Both the position numbers and the translations under genes were made by a program. DNA of 64,000 bases from Rugamonas apoptosis (GTDB taxonomy: Bacteria > Pseudomonadota > Gammaproteobacteria > Burkholderiales > Burkholderiaceae_D): NCBI RefSeq assembly GCF_014042355.1, contig NZ_JACEZU010000016.1, positions 1 through 64,000 on the forward strand. The letters run 5' to 3'. Of the stretch, positions 42,711-52,112 are shown piece after piece. Position 1 is the first letter of the stretch; each line of letters begins with the position of its first letter. The notes below the pieces were generated by a model. The model saw only the letters and a list, made by a program, of their open reading frames with translations, ran no database searches and was not told where the DNA came from.

Positions 42711-44933
42711 CTAGCGCCGGGCCGCCGCGTGCAGTTCACGCCAGTTCACCACCTCGCGCCAGCTCAGGCGGCCGGTTGGCGCGGCCACCGACAAGCCGCC
42801 AGCAGAACGCACGGGGGCGTCGCCGACGGTGCTGAATATCGTGATGGCGACAGTCCGGGTAGTGGTCGCAGGACTAGCCGACGGGACGATGGCTGGCGCC
42901 GTACCGCCGGCCATCGTCACCCCCGGCAAGCGCAGCACAATCGGGCGTATGGCATAGTCCGGTGCAAGGCGGCCGGTCACGCGGGCATCGCCGTCGCCGG
43001 CAGCCGCCGTCATCAACATGGACGGCAAGCCGGTCAGGGCATCGAGTGCGTAGGTACGGCTGCGTGTAGCGACACAAGGCGAGCTTCCCGGCAGCACGGT
43101 ATTGAACACCAGTTGTCCGTTGGCGAGCACGCCGCTATCCAGGCTGCGCTCGCCCGTGGTGCCGGCGTGGAGAAAATCGACATACCAACCCTTGCTGCCG
43201 GCGGGCAGGTCGGCGCCCGTCAGCGTCAGGGCGGCGGCATCGTCTGCGCCGCTGAGCGAGCGCGGCGTCAGCTCGCCGCGACCGGACACCAGTTGCGGCG
43301 GATCGGCCAAGGTATCGAGGATGGCGTAGTACGATTGCGGCGCGTTGTGCGTGGGCAGCCGGTCAGCGGCCTCCACCATGCGTCCCGTGCCGAACAGGAT
43401 CAGGTAGCCGCCACCGGTCGCATACACCAGCCTGGGCTGCTGCGCGATGGCTTGCCGCGCGCCGCTGGCGTCGCGCGCCACGAACAGCGGCGTCTTCGTC
43501 GGCCCCGGCCCCACCGCACCCGGCCACGGCGCGTTGCCGGTCAGGTCGAAACGCCACAGATTGCCTTGCAGATCGCCGGCATAGGCGTAACGCAGCACGC
43601 CTTCCGCATCCACAGCGAGCGCTGGTGCACTGAGTCCGTTCGCTCGCATCGGATCGGCGATCGGCGTGATGAGGCGAAAATAATTGTCGTTGAGCCGCCA
43701 CGGCTGCGATGGTGGTTTGTCCAACGCCAGCAGGAACAAGGCGCCGTTGCCGCTGGCGTTGGCATGGCCATCGGCCGCGTAATTATTGAGGCCACTGGCC
43801 ACGACGGCCACGTCACGCAGCACGGCTGCCCCGCTGCCGCCGCTACCTCCGCCGCCGGTGCGCACGCGTGCGATCTGCGGACGGGTGGTCACATTGCCCA
43901 TCATGGGATCGTCGCGGTCCGTGAATTCCCACAGCGCGCCGGATGCATCGAAGTGCAGCGGGTCGGTCACGTCGAGTGCGAACACGCCTTGCGCGCCGCC
44001 GCCCATGGCCGATACCAGCACCGTTTTCCACGCGCTGTTCGCGTGGGCTTCGCCCGCGCTGGCAGGCCCGTCGACGTAGGCGGTGTGCACGTAAGCGGGA
44101 CTGGTCAGGCGGTTCAATTTGCCGAACAGCGCGTCCGGCACATAGGCGAATAGTTCGCCGCCATCGGCCGCATCGAACGCGTGCAGCATGCCGTCGTTCG
44201 CGCCCAGGTAGATGGCGGGCCGGCGCGTCTTGCTGCGCGCGTAAAAATCGGCGTACGCGACACCCCGCTCCAGCGCTGGCGCTGCGCCCACATAAACAGG
44301 CGTGCTGTTAACGGCATCCCCCAGCACGCTGCTCCGGCTACGAAACACACTGCCTTCCAATGCGCGTACGCCGCGCAGGTAGTCCAGCCGTTGCGGCCCC
44401 ATGCCGTCAGGACGGCTGCGCACGCTTGTCGATGGCGTCCGGTCGAGTAAGGCCCGCTGAGCGTCGCTGATGGCGTCCCACGCGAACGGCACTGTGGTCA
44501 GCGCGCCATCGGGCTGCACAATGGCCGTATAGATATTGCGGGCCAAGGGTGCGGGCCGGGGCGCTCGTCCAGCAGCACCGGTGAGGATTGCGCCGGCGTC
44601 CCACTGTGGGGTACTTGCTGTCAGCGACGTAACGGAGCCTGCCTGCACGGCGTAGCGCTCAAAGTGGCCGCTCCAGTCGCCCCGGCTGTAGCTGGCCTGA
44701 AAAGCGGTGGACGTGGACGTCGCGGCCATTGCCGGCAACACCAATGGCGTGCCACGCACGGGCGGACCGCCATCGGCCGCGACGCAACCGGCCAACAAGG
44801 GATCACTGGCGATATCCAATGCCGGCGGAGTGGCGCGGGCAAGCGCGGGTTGGCAGGTGATCAAGGTGGAGAAGATAGCCGGCCACGGCAGCGACAGCAG
44901 GCGCGGCAACATTCGGTATGCAGCATGGGCCAT
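42711..44933 (-). CDS. pilY1: PilY1-like pilus tip/adhesin protein (short form)
   Basis: A 740-residue exported protein. The signal peptide is about 1-33. The conserved C-terminal beta-propeller domain occupies most of the protein (LGANDGMLHAFDAADGGELFAYVPD, VLVSAMGGGAQGVFALDVTDP, YAGDLQGNLWRFDLTG). PilY1 caps type IV pili with minor pilins, promotes extension and can sense surfaces. Typical PilY1 is 1000-1500 residues with an N-terminal VWA-like domain; that part is absent here. Encoded between pilX and pilE, as expected. Confidence 0.88.
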   Translation of the reverse strand: MAHAAYRMLPRLLSLPWPAIFSTLITCQPALARATPPALDIASDPLLAGCVAADGGPPVRGTPLVLPAMAATSTSTAFQASYSRGDWSGHFERYAVQAGSVTSLTASTPQWDAGAILTGAAGRAPRPAPLARNIYTAIVQPDGALTTVPFAWDAISDAQRALLDRTPSTSVRSRPDGMGPQRLDYLRGVRALEGSVFRSRSSVLGDAVNSTPVYVGAAPALERGVAYADFYARSKTRRPAIYLGANDGMLHAFDAADGGELFAYVPDALFGKLNRLTSPAYVHTAYVDGPASAGEAHANSAWKTVLVSAMGGGAQGVFALDVTDPLHFDASGALWEFTDRDDPMMGNVTTRPQIARVRTGGGGSGGSGAAVLRDVAVVASGLNNYAADGHANASGNGALFLLALDKPPSQPWRLNDNYFRLITPIADPMRANGLSAPALAVDAEGVLRYAYAGDLQGNLWRFDLTGNAPWPGAVGPGPTKTPLFVARDASGARQAIAQQPRLVYATGGGYLILFGTGRMVEAADRLPTHNAPQSYYAILDTLADPPQLVSGRGELTPRSLSGADDAAALTLTGADLPAGSKGWYVDFLHAGTTGERSLDSGVLANGQLVFNTVLPGSSPCVATRSRTYALDALTGLPSMLMTAAAGDGDARVTGRLAPDYAIRPIVLRLPGVTMAGGTAPAIVPSASPATTTRTVAITIFSTVGDAPVRSAGGLSVAAPTGRLSWREVVNWRELHAAARR

Positions 44934-44948
44934 TTGGTCACTCCCGCC

Positions 44949-45620
44949 TCAATCAGCCTTGCGGTAGACGGATTGCAGCACCACTTCCATCTGCGGCCTG
45001 GCGCCAAAGCCGATCGCCGTCACGCGGTAGCAGGCGCCGCCAGGCGCACCCACTTCGTCGCCCGGCTGGTGGCAAGGCAGGCGCTCGATCAGGTAGCGGG
45101 GACGCCGGAATGGCAGGAAGCCACTGCCGGTCTGCATGGCCGCACCGCTGAAGTCGCCAAATTGCACGGTGTGTCCACCACCATCTTCCGCGCCGCTCAA
45201 GTCGACCGCCTGCCACACCGGGGCGGCCCCGCCTCCCGCCCGCCCGCACAAGCCGACGTTGACCGGCCCGGTGCCGCAGCCATCGACAAAGCCGATTCCC
45301 ATCTCACCACCAAACAGCGCGCTACGTGCGCTCCCTATGCCGCCACTGGCGCCGGTATCGGCACTCCCCCCAGTGCCGGCGCCGCCGGCAGCGGCCTCGC
45401 CCGCCACCGTTCGTGCCACCTCGCGTTCCCCGTCCATGAGCGCATCCTCCGCAGCCTGAAACGCCACTTGCCTGTCCCGCCCTGCCCGCGCGGCCTGTTC
45501 CCCTTGCAGCGCCATGCGGGCCGCGGACGCTCCCACCAGCATCACGGCGACCAGAATCAACATCGTCACCAGCAGCGTGACGCCACATTGCCGTCCTATG
45601 CATGCAGGTGGCCAGCGCAT
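44949..45620 (-). CDS. pilX: PilX-like pilus assembly protein
   Basis: A 223-residue protein with an N-terminal hydrophobic segment GVTLLVTMLILVAVMLVGAS after a short leader (RQCG). GEQAARAGRDRQVAFQAAEDAL is the characteristic PilX N-terminal helix. The middle is Gly-rich. The ATG overlaps the pilW stop (ATGA). Confidence 0.85.
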   Translation of the reverse strand: MRWPPACIGRQCGVTLLVTMLILVAVMLVGASAARMALQGEQAARAGRDRQVAFQAAEDALMDGEREVARTVAGEAAAGGAGTGGSADTGASGGIGSARSALFGGEMGIGFVDGCGTGPVNVGLCGRAGGGAAPVWQAVDLSGAEDGGGHTVQFGDFSGAAMQTGSGFLPFRRPRYLIERLPCHQPGDEVGAPGGACYRVTAIGFGARPQMEVVLQSVYRKAD

Positions 45621-46579
45621 CAGATGCTCCGGTTACGCAACTGGAACAACGCGACGAACAGGCGCCGCGCCCGCCGCTGCTGCGCTGGCTCCATCGTTTG
45701 CTCGGCCACCCGCACACCCGGATCATCACCAGCATGCGCATCCGCATAGGCCGTGCCGAACAGGTCATAGACAACCGGTGTGCCATCGGGCCGTGTATGC
45801 ACATCGCCGTGCAACAACAGGGCGACCTTGACGGTGTGCACCCGCTTCCAATACGTCTTGCGATTCAGGTCGCGCCGCTGTTCGTCCGGCGTAGCGCCCG
45901 CCAACGTCAGACTTGCGTCCAGCGCGTTGACGGCGCTGGCGTTCAAATAGGTATCTGGCACGCCATCCGGCGGCGTATCGAGATCAACGCCATACAGCAC
46001 CTGGAAGCTATCCACGCCACGCACGATGGCATCGGCACCCCAGCCGCTGGCACTGCGGTATTTGCAGCGCAACTCAGGTTCACCTTCGGCGTCGTTGGCG
46101 ACATAGAAAATGCTCCAGCCCCGCGCATCGGCACCTTGATTGTCCGCCACGCCAAATCCGGCGCAATTGATGGCGGAACCATCACCATTGGCCGTGCCGC
46201 CCGATCCGCCGAACCGCAACATCAGCACGTCGCTGCCATGGGCCACGGGCGCCAGCGGATGCTCGATGCCGGCGCCGCCGCGAGTGAGACTGCTCGCATC
46301 GAGTCCGCCGATGGCGGCGCTGGCGGTAGCATCATAAGCACCAGGCGCCATCTCGCCATCCCAGTTGATGAAGGCGCCCTGGCGCACGGCCTGGCCGATG
46401 ATATCCATTGCGTAATGGCCGCCATCATTGAGCCACACATGTTCGCTGTGCATGCGGTAAGCACCATTGGCCAGCACCAGCATGCCGCACGCCAACAGCA
46501 CCACCAGCATGCCCAGCGCCATCGCCACCATCACTTCGGCCAGCGCCACACCATGCTGATGCCGCGCGCAACGCTTCAT
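45620..46579 (-). CDS. pilW: PilW-like minor pilin
   Basis: A 319-residue prepilin-like protein. After a leader ending in Gly the N-terminus reads VALAEVMVAMALGMLVVLLA (E+5). The body contains the PilW features NDGGHYAMDIIGQAVRQGAF and a long C-terminal domain. The start at 46579 was chosen because it overlaps the pilV stop and yields a proper leader (MKRCARHQHG); the longest frame would run backward through pilV. It acts with PilV, PilX and PilY1 in the priming complex. Confidence 0.87.
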   Translation of the reverse strand: MKRCARHQHGVALAEVMVAMALGMLVVLLACGMLVLANGAYRMHSEHVWLNDGGHYAMDIIGQAVRQGAFINWDGEMAPGAYDATASAAIGGLDASSLTRGGAGIEHPLAPVAHGSDVLMLRFGGSGGTANGDGSAINCAGFGVADNQGADARGWSIFYVANDAEGEPELRCKYRSASGWGADAIVRGVDSFQVLYGVDLDTPPDGVPDTYLNASAVNALDASLTLAGATPDEQRRDLNRKTYWKRVHTVKVALLLHGDVHTRPDGTPVVYDLFGTAYADAHAGDDPGVRVAEQTMEPAQQRRARRLFVALFQLRNRSI

Positions 46580-47145
46580 GGCAGCGCTCCCACCACCACC
46601 GCCACGCCGGGCACGAATGCGCCGTCCGCATCGCGCGCTGCCGTGCCGTCCGGACGCTTGCCGCGCCAGCCCACCTTGACCACCAGCGGCGCGCCCGCGC
46701 CACCGGTACAGTCCCAGCGCAAGCGCCCGCCCTGCCACAGGCCCGCGTCGCGGCACACCAGCGCGCGCCCGGCGGGAAGGCTGCTGTGTACTTGCTGCTT
46801 GATGTCGTACAGATCGAATTGCGCCAGCTGACCACGATCGCAATGGGCGCCCAGCGCATAGCACAGCGGCGACGGCGGCGCGGGCGATGGCTCGGCCAGC
46901 GCATCGTAGTTGAAGGAGAGATAGGGATTGGCCGCATCCGGCAGCGGCGGCGCGATGCTGTTGGCACGCATGCGCTCGGCCAGACTGTTGGCCAGGTGCA
47001 GCGATTGCGTGAGCAGCGCCGATTGATGGCGCGTACGCAACGCCGCCAGTTGCATCCCTGTTCCGCAGAATATGCCCAACGCCAGCACCAGCAAGGCCAC
47101 CATGATTTCCAGCATGGTAAAGCCGCGTGACCGTGTCCACCGCAT
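46576..47145 (-). CDS. pilV: PilV-like minor pilin
   Basis: A 189-residue prepilin. MRWTRSRG then FTMLEIMVALLVLALGIFCG (E+5), the classic type IV prepilin start. LHLANSLAERMRAN is typical of PilV. First gene of the pilV-W-X-Y1-E-fimT operon, 168 bases after nrdR. Confidence 0.9.
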   Translation of the reverse strand: MRWTRSRGFTMLEIMVALLVLALGIFCGTGMQLAALRTRHQSALLTQSLHLANSLAERMRANSIAPPLPDAANPYLSFNYDALAEPSPAPPSPLCYALGAHCDRGQLAQFDLYDIKQQVHSSLPAGRALVCRDAGLWQGGRLRWDCTGGAGAPLVVKVGWRGKRPDGTAARDADGAFVPGVAVVVGALP

Positions 47146-47313
47146 GCCGCACCTCCGTCCTCACGGCCGCCCACTATGGCGGCTGAAGATGAAGTTAGCA
47201 GCGCAGGCGCTTCAACGCATGAGATGTGTCAACCGTGCGCCAAAGCGCGCTGACGTGTGGAAAGGAGAGCAGCGATGAGGTGGCGCCAGCGCGCCGCAAG
47301 CATGTGGGTGGCG

Positions 47314-47784
47314 TCAGCCCTTGCGGGGCTTGCGTTCCTGCCCCACTTCGGCGATGGCGTCCTGGAACTCGGCCAGGTCTTCGAAATTCTTGTAGACGGA
47401 GGCGAAACGGATGTAGGCGATCTTGTCGAGCCGCTTGAGCTCCTGCATCACCAGTTCACCGATGTAGCCGGAATCGACTTCGCGCTGTCCGCTGGTGAGC
47501 AGCTTTTCCTCGATCGACTGCACCGCCGTATCAACCGCTGCCGCGGCAACGGGGCGCTTGCGCAAGGCCAGCATCAAACTGCCGCGCAACTTGGCGGCGG
47601 CATATTCCGTGCGGCTGCCGTTCTTCTTGACCACGAACGGCATCACCAGCTCGATCCGCTCATACGTGGTAAATCGTTTATCACATTTGGCACAACGCCG
47701 GCGCCGGCGAATGGCGTCGCCCTCCTCCGATACGCGGGTATCGAGGACCTGAGTCTCTTCATGCTGACAGAATGGACATTTCAT
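47314..47784 (-). CDS. nrdR: Transcriptional repressor NrdR
   Basis: A 156-residue regulator of ribonucleotide reductase genes. The N-terminal zinc ribbon has C3, C6, C31 and C34 ([24 protein letters not shown]). An ATP-cone follows ([20 protein letters not shown]). It lies 75 bases after glyA in the same direction, and nrdR beside rib genes is the usual proteobacterial order. Confidence 0.97.
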   Translation of the reverse strand: MKCPFCQHEETQVLDTRVSEEGDAIRRRRRCAKCDKRFTTYERIELVMPFVVKKNGSRTEYAAAKLRGSLMLALRKRPVAAAAVDTAVQSIEEKLLTSGQREVDSGYIGELVMQELKRLDKIAYIRFASVYKNFEDLAEFQDAIAEVGQERKPRKG

Positions 47785-47859
47785 GTGGGCGGCGGCTTCG
47801 CTTGCGATTGTTGTGTCAGGACGCCAGCCGGGGCCGGCGTCCTGTTGATACTACACCTG

Positions 47860-49107
47860 TCAGGCGGCGTACACAGGGAACGCGTCAGCCAGCACTTTGA
47901 CCGCTGCCTTCACGCGCTCGATGGTGGCGGCGTCATGCGGGTTATCCAGCACGTCGGCGATCAGGTGCGCGACCTTTTCCGCTTCCGCTTCCTTGAAACC
48001 GCGGGTGGTCATGGCCGGGCTGCCCAGGCGGATGCCGGAAGTCACGAATGGCTTCTGCGGATCGTTAGGGATGCCGTTCTTGTTGGTGGTGATGTGGGCC
48101 GAACCCAGGATGGCTTCCGCTTCCTTGCCGGTCAGGTTCTTGGCGCGCAGGTCCACCAGCATCACGTGCGACTCGGTGCCGCCGGAGACGATACGCAGGC
48201 CGCGTGCGATCAGGGTCTTGGCCAGCACGTCGGCGTTCTTCACCACTTGTTGCTGGTAAGCCTTGAATTCAGGCGTCAGCGCTTCCTTGAAGGCGACAGC
48301 CTTGCCGGCGATCACGTGCATCAGCGGGCCACCCTGGATGCCAGGGAAGATGGCCGAGTTGATGATCTTCTCGTGTTCAGCCTTCATCAGGATGATGCCA
48401 CCGCGTGGGCCGCGCAGCGATTTGTGCGTGGTCGAGGTGACGAAGTCGGCGTGCGGCACTGGGTTCGGGTACAGGCCAGCGGCGATCAGGCCGGCGTAGT
48501 GGGCCATGTCGACCATGAAGTACGCGCCCACGGCCTTGGCCACGGCGGCGAAACGTTCGAAGTCGATCTTTTTCGAGAACGCGGAGGCGCCAGCGATGAT
48601 CAGCTTGGGCTTGTGTTCCTTGGCCAGCGCTTCCATGGCGTCGTAGTCGATGTCTTCAGCGGCGGTCAGGCCGTAGGAGACAACGTTGAACCATTTGCCG
48701 GACATGTTCAGTGGCATGCCGTGGGTCAGGTGGCCGCCTTCGGCCAGCGACATGCCCATGATGGTGTCGCCTGGTTTCAGCACGGCGAAGAACACGCCCT
48801 GGTTGGCTTGCGAGCCCGAGTTAGGCTGCACGTTGGCCGCTTCGGCGCCGAACAGTTGCTTGACACGGTCGATCGCCAGTTGCTCGACGACGTCCACGTA
48901 TTCGCAGCCACCGTAGTAGCGCTTGCCTGGATAGCCTTCGGCGTATTTGTTGGTCAGTTGCGAGCCTTGCGCTTCCATGACGGCTGGCGAGGTGTAGTTT
49001 TCCGAGGCGATCAGCTCGATGTGGTCGTGCTGGCGGCGGTTTTCATTCTGGATAGCGCCGAACAGCTCAGGGTCTACGTTGGCGAGGGTGTGATCTTTTG
49101 CGAACAT
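47860..49107 (-). CDS. glyA: Serine hydroxymethyltransferase
   Basis: A 415-residue PLP enzyme interconverting serine and glycine with transfer of a one-carbon unit to tetrahydrofolate. Key segments are [20 protein letters not shown]-type N-terminus (shortened here), [38 protein letters not shown] and the PLP lysine in [14 protein letters not shown]. Preceded by a ZTP-type riboswitch with a terminator-like hairpin, so expression should respond to ZMP/ZTP, the signal of folate one-carbon shortage. Confidence 0.98.
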   Translation of the reverse strand: MFAKDHTLANVDPELFGAIQNENRRQHDHIELIASENYTSPAVMEAQGSQLTNKYAEGYPGKRYYGGCEYVDVVEQLAIDRVKQLFGAEAANVQPNSGSQANQGVFFAVLKPGDTIMGMSLAEGGHLTHGMPLNMSGKWFNVVSYGLTAAEDIDYDAMEALAKEHKPKLIIAGASAFSKKIDFERFAAVAKAVGAYFMVDMAHYAGLIAAGLYPNPVPHADFVTSTTHKSLRGPRGGIILMKAEHEKIINSAIFPGIQGGPLMHVIAGKAVAFKEALTPEFKAYQQQVVKNADVLAKTLIARGLRIVSGGTESHVMLVDLRAKNLTGKEAEAILGSAHITTNKNGIPNDPQKPFVTSGIRLGSPAMTTRGFKEAEAEKVAHLIADVLDNPHDAATIERVKAAVKVLADAFPVYAA

Positions 49108-49180
49108 GTAAAAACTCCAATCGGTATGAGTAACTTGTTTCTGGCAGGTTGGATCGAATGAGGGGAGCCGATAGCGGAAA

Positions 49181-49342
49181 GGCAGCCTCTTCGTGCAATT
49201 ACCATCGGTGGGCTGCCCAGGCGAACGGCTATTGAAATCTCACGTTCCCCGGTGGATGCCCACCTTTCGCCAACGGAGCAACCCGCCTGCCGGGTGCACC
49301 GACCTGGGGATCATCGCAGCTTTTCGCCAGTTACGTGAGACG
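49181..49342 (-). promoter_or_regulatory. ZTP (pfl) riboswitch with terminator-type expression platform
   Basis: On the minus strand the conserved pieces occur in order: CTCACGT and ACGTGAG (P1), ACTGGCG, CACCGGGGAACGTG, and after a linker CGCCTGGGCA, whose CGCC can pair with GGCG in the pseudoknot. The aptamer spans about 49211-49342. Just after it, GGCAGCC (49211-49217) can pair with GGCTGCC (49182-49188) before TTTCC, a plausible terminator that would compete with ligand-bound structure. ZTP riboswitches are known upstream of glyA and purine genes. Identified by eye. Confidence 0.85.
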
Positions 49343-49355
49343 TAATGGAACGCAA

Positions 49356-49384
49356 ATTGTAAGTTAAAGGCAGGAATTGGGCAA
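49356..49384 (-). promoter_or_regulatory. Sigma-70 promoter of glyA
   Basis: TTGCCC and TACAAT on the minus strand, spaced 17 bases, place +1 near 49349, directly at the 5' edge of the riboswitch. Confidence 0.65.
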
Positions 49385-49499
49385 GGCAAATGTTATTTAA
49401 ATGGCAATCAAGCTGTCATTTTTGCGTGATAGGCTGGCGCGGCGGGCATTTCGGCTACAATTTTGGCCACCCCTCCCCTTCCACCCACAAGGACAGAAC

Positions 49500-50249
49500 A
49501 TGATCGTATTCATCACGGGCGCGACGGCCGGCTTTGGCGCCGCCATGGCCCGCACCTTCGCCGGCCACGGCCACCGCGTCATCATCAGCGGCCGCCGGGT
49601 CGAGCGGCTGCAAGCGCTGGCCGCCGAACTGGGCGCGGCCGCCCTGCCCGTCGAACTGGACGTGACGGACCAGGCCTCGATCGACGCCGCGCTGGCCGCC
49701 CTGCCGGCCGACTGGCAGCCGATCGACGTGCTGATCAACAATGCCGGTCTGGCCTTGGGCACCACGCCGGCCCACGAATCGTCGCTGGCCGACTGGAACA
49801 CCATGATCGCCACCAACTGCGCCGGCCTGGTGGCCATGACCCGCGCCATTTTGCCATCCATGGTGGCGCGCGGCGCGGGCACCGTGATCAATATCGGCTC
49901 CACGGCTGGCTCGTATCCTTATCCGGGCGGCAACGTGTACGGCGCCACCAAAGCCTTCGTGGAACAGTTCACCCTCAACCTGCGCGCCGACCTGGTGGGC
50001 ACGGGCGTGCGCGCCACCAACCTGGCGCCTGGCCTGTGCGGCGGCACCGAGTTCTCCAACGTGCGCATGAAGGGCGACGACGCGGCCGCCGCCAAAGTCT
50101 ACGAAGGGACGACGCCGCTGACGGCGGACGACATCGCCAACACGGCCTACTGGATCGCCACCCTGCCGCCGCATGTGAATATTAATAACATCGAAATCAT
50201 GCCGACCTGCCAGGGCTTTGGGCCATTCGCCATTAAGCGCAACACCTGA
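49500..50249 (+). CDS. Short-chain dehydrogenase (YdfG-like)
   Basis: A 249-residue NAD(P)-dependent oxidoreductase. The nucleotide loop is TGATAGFG, NNAG is present, and the catalytic Ser-Tyr-Lys are in IGSTAGSYPYPGGNVYGATKAF. The C-terminus PHVNINNIEIMPTCQGFGPF is characteristic of YdfG, an NADP-dependent 3-hydroxy acid/serine dehydrogenase and malonic semialdehyde reductase. The ATG at 49500 follows AAGGA; the longer frame adds 33 residues unlike the family. Confidence 0.88.
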   Translation: MIVFITGATAGFGAAMARTFAGHGHRVIISGRRVERLQALAAELGAAALPVELDVTDQASIDAALAALPADWQPIDVLINNAGLALGTTPAHESSLADWNTMIATNCAGLVAMTRAILPSMVARGAGTVINIGSTAGSYPYPGGNVYGATKAFVEQFTLNLRADLVGTGVRATNLAPGLCGGTEFSNVRMKGDDAAAAKVYEGTTPLTADDIANTAYWIATLPPHVNINNIEIMPTCQGFGPFAIKRNT

Positions 50250-50527
50250 CAAGCTGTACGATACCCTCGCTTACAGAGCGCATTTCTTAGGAAATTTAAG
50301 TAAACTGCCTACAAAAGCTGCCAAAAACGGCTCAAAACGTAAGCGGTTGTTACAAGGCTTGGCAATTTGCCCGCCGTCAGCTTAACTGCTGGCGGCGCAA
50401 CCTTTGCGCGCCGGGATGACAGAAACGACAAAATGGACGGCGATTCCACGAAAATCGGCTGTCCGCTTCAATCCCGACAACAAAGTCGCGTAAAATGTTG
50501 CTCAATCTCACTAGTAGTAAATCCAAC

Positions 50528-50938
50528 ATGTCTGCAGAGTTCACCTGGAATGTCCGTGTCTACTACGAAGACACGGACGCCGGCGGTATTGTCTATTACG
50601 CGAATTACCTGAAGTTCTACGAACGCGCCCGCACGGAATGGCTGCGCGCCATCGACGTGGGCCAGCACGCGCTGCTGCAAGAGCACGACGCCATGTTCGT
50701 GGTCAAGAACGTCAGCGCCGACTACCACGCGCCAGCCAAACTCGACGATGTACTAAAATTAACGCTCAGGATAGAAAAAATGGGCCGCGCCTCCATCCTG
50801 TTTGAACAACAAGTCTGGTGCGGCGAGCAATTGCTCAACACGGCCCGCGTCAAGGTGGGCTGTGTCGATTCCGCCCTGCGTCCGCGCGCCGTGCCGCCCG
50901 AAGTCGTCGCCCGCATGCGCGGCGTCATGCCATCCTGA
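50528..50938 (+). CDS. ybgC: Tol-Pal-associated acyl-CoA thioesterase YbgC
   Basis: A 136-residue hotdog-fold thioesterase. YYEDTDAGGIVYYANYLKFYERARTE contains the catalytic Asp17 of the 4HBT/YbgC family. The ATG at 50528 was preferred to one 11 codons upstream because it gives the normal length. First gene of the tol-pal operon; in E. coli YbgC acts on short acyl-CoA or acyl-ACP and associates with phospholipid-synthesis enzymes. Upstream (50250-50527) is a 278-base gap with a possible TAAAAT -10 near 50490 and nothing else recognised. Confidence 0.93.
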   Translation: MSAEFTWNVRVYYEDTDAGGIVYYANYLKFYERARTEWLRAIDVGQHALLQEHDAMFVVKNVSADYHAPAKLDDVLKLTLRIEKMGRASILFEQQVWCGEQLLNTARVKVGCVDSALRPRAVPPEVVARMRGVMPS

Positions 50939-50968
50939 AGCCGTTCTTCTCACCCAGATCGTAAGCCC

Positions 50969-51658
50969 ATGAACGTCACCCAAGACCTGTCCTTCCTGTC
51001 CCTCATCACCAACGCCCACCTGATCGTGCAGCTGATCATGGCGCTGCTGTTCGGCATTTCGCTGACCAGCTGGACCTATATCTTCCGCAAGATGTACGCC
51101 GTGCGCGCCGCGCGCCGCCAGACCATCGAATTCGAAAAGACCTTCTGGGCCGGCGGCAACCTGCACGCGCTGCACCAGAACGCCGGCAAGGACCGCGCCA
51201 ACAGCGGCGCGCTGGCGCGCATCTTCGAAGCGGGCATGGGCGAGTTCATCAAGGGCAAGGCTTCCTACGGCACCCGCGACGCGCTCGACGTGGGCGCCGT
51301 GCTCGATGGCGCCCGCCGCGCCATGCGCGCCGCCTTCCAGCGCGAAATGGACGCGCTCGAATCGCACCTGGCCTTCCTCGCTTCCGTCGGTTCCGTGTCG
51401 CCGTATATCGGCCTGCTCGGTACCGTGTGGGGCATCATGAACGCCTTCCGCGGCCTGGCCAACGTGCAGCAAGCGACGCTGGCCGCCGTGGCGCCCGGCA
51501 TCGCCGAAGCGCTGATCGCCACCGCCATCGGCCTGTTCGCGGCGATTCCAGCCGTGGTGGCCTACAACCGTTTTTCGCACGACATCGACCGTTTGGCGAT
51601 CCGCTTCGAGAGCTTCGTGGAAGAATTCTCGAACATCCTGCAACGGCAGTCGCGTTAA
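50969..51658 (+). CDS. tolQ: Tol-Pal system protein TolQ
   Basis: A 229-residue inner-membrane protein with three helices (about 18-38, 135-158, 168-190). SPYIGLLGTVWGIMNAFRGL and AEALIATAIGLFAAIPAVVAYN are the conserved TolQ/ExbB helices that form the proton channel with TolR. Complete length. It energises TolA for outer-membrane constriction during division. Confidence 0.97.
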   Translation: MNVTQDLSFLSLITNAHLIVQLIMALLFGISLTSWTYIFRKMYAVRAARRQTIEFEKTFWAGGNLHALHQNAGKDRANSGALARIFEAGMGEFIKGKASYGTRDALDVGAVLDGARRAMRAAFQREMDALESHLAFLASVGSVSPYIGLLGTVWGIMNAFRGLANVQQATLAAVAPGIAEALIATAIGLFAAIPAVVAYNRFSHDIDRLAIRFESFVEEFSNILQRQSR

Positions 51659-51674
51659 TTAAGGCAGCAGCGAT

Positions 51675-52112
51675 ATGGCCTCCTCTTTCAACAGCGGCAT
51701 GCGCGGCGGCCGTGGCCGCAAGCTCAAGTCCGAGATCAACGTCGTACCGTACATCGACGTGATGCTGGTGCTGCTCATCATCTTCATGGTGATGCCGTCA
51801 TCCAACAACCCGAGCGTGGTCAACCTGCCCAACGCGGAAAAGACCACCCGTCCGCCGGACGACTACATCCAGGTCGTGATCAAGCCCAACGGCGCACTGT
51901 CGATCGGCGTGCAAGGCAAGAACGCGGACGCGCCGGAAACGGCGCCCAACCGCGAAGCATTGGTGCGCAAGCTGCGCACGCTGCATGACGACCACCCCGA
52001 CTTCCCCGTGCTGATCGCCGGCGACAAGGAAAGCAAGTACGACGACGTGATCCAGCTGATTTCGGAAGCGAAGAAGATGGGCATCAACCGCGTGGGCCTG
52101 GCAACCAAGTAA
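51675..52112 (+). CDS. tolR: Tol-Pal system protein TolR
   Basis: A 145-residue protein with one N-terminal transmembrane helix (about 23-43). The essential Asp lies in YIDVMLVLLIIFMV and is preceded by KSEINVVPY. A periplasmic domain follows. It starts 16 bases after tolQ and its stop shares one base with tolA. Confidence 0.97.
   Translation: MASSFNSGMRGGRGRKLKSEINVVPYIDVMLVLLIIFMVMPSSNNPSVVNLPNAEKTTRPPDDYIQVVIKPNGALSIGVQGKNADAPETAPNREALVRKLRTLHDDHPDFPVLIAGDKESKYDDVIQLISEAKKMGINRVGLATK

Noticed and set aside
47257-49161. 634-residue plus-strand ORF antisense to nrdR and glyA
   Set aside because: It is the antisense frame of two clearly identified genes.
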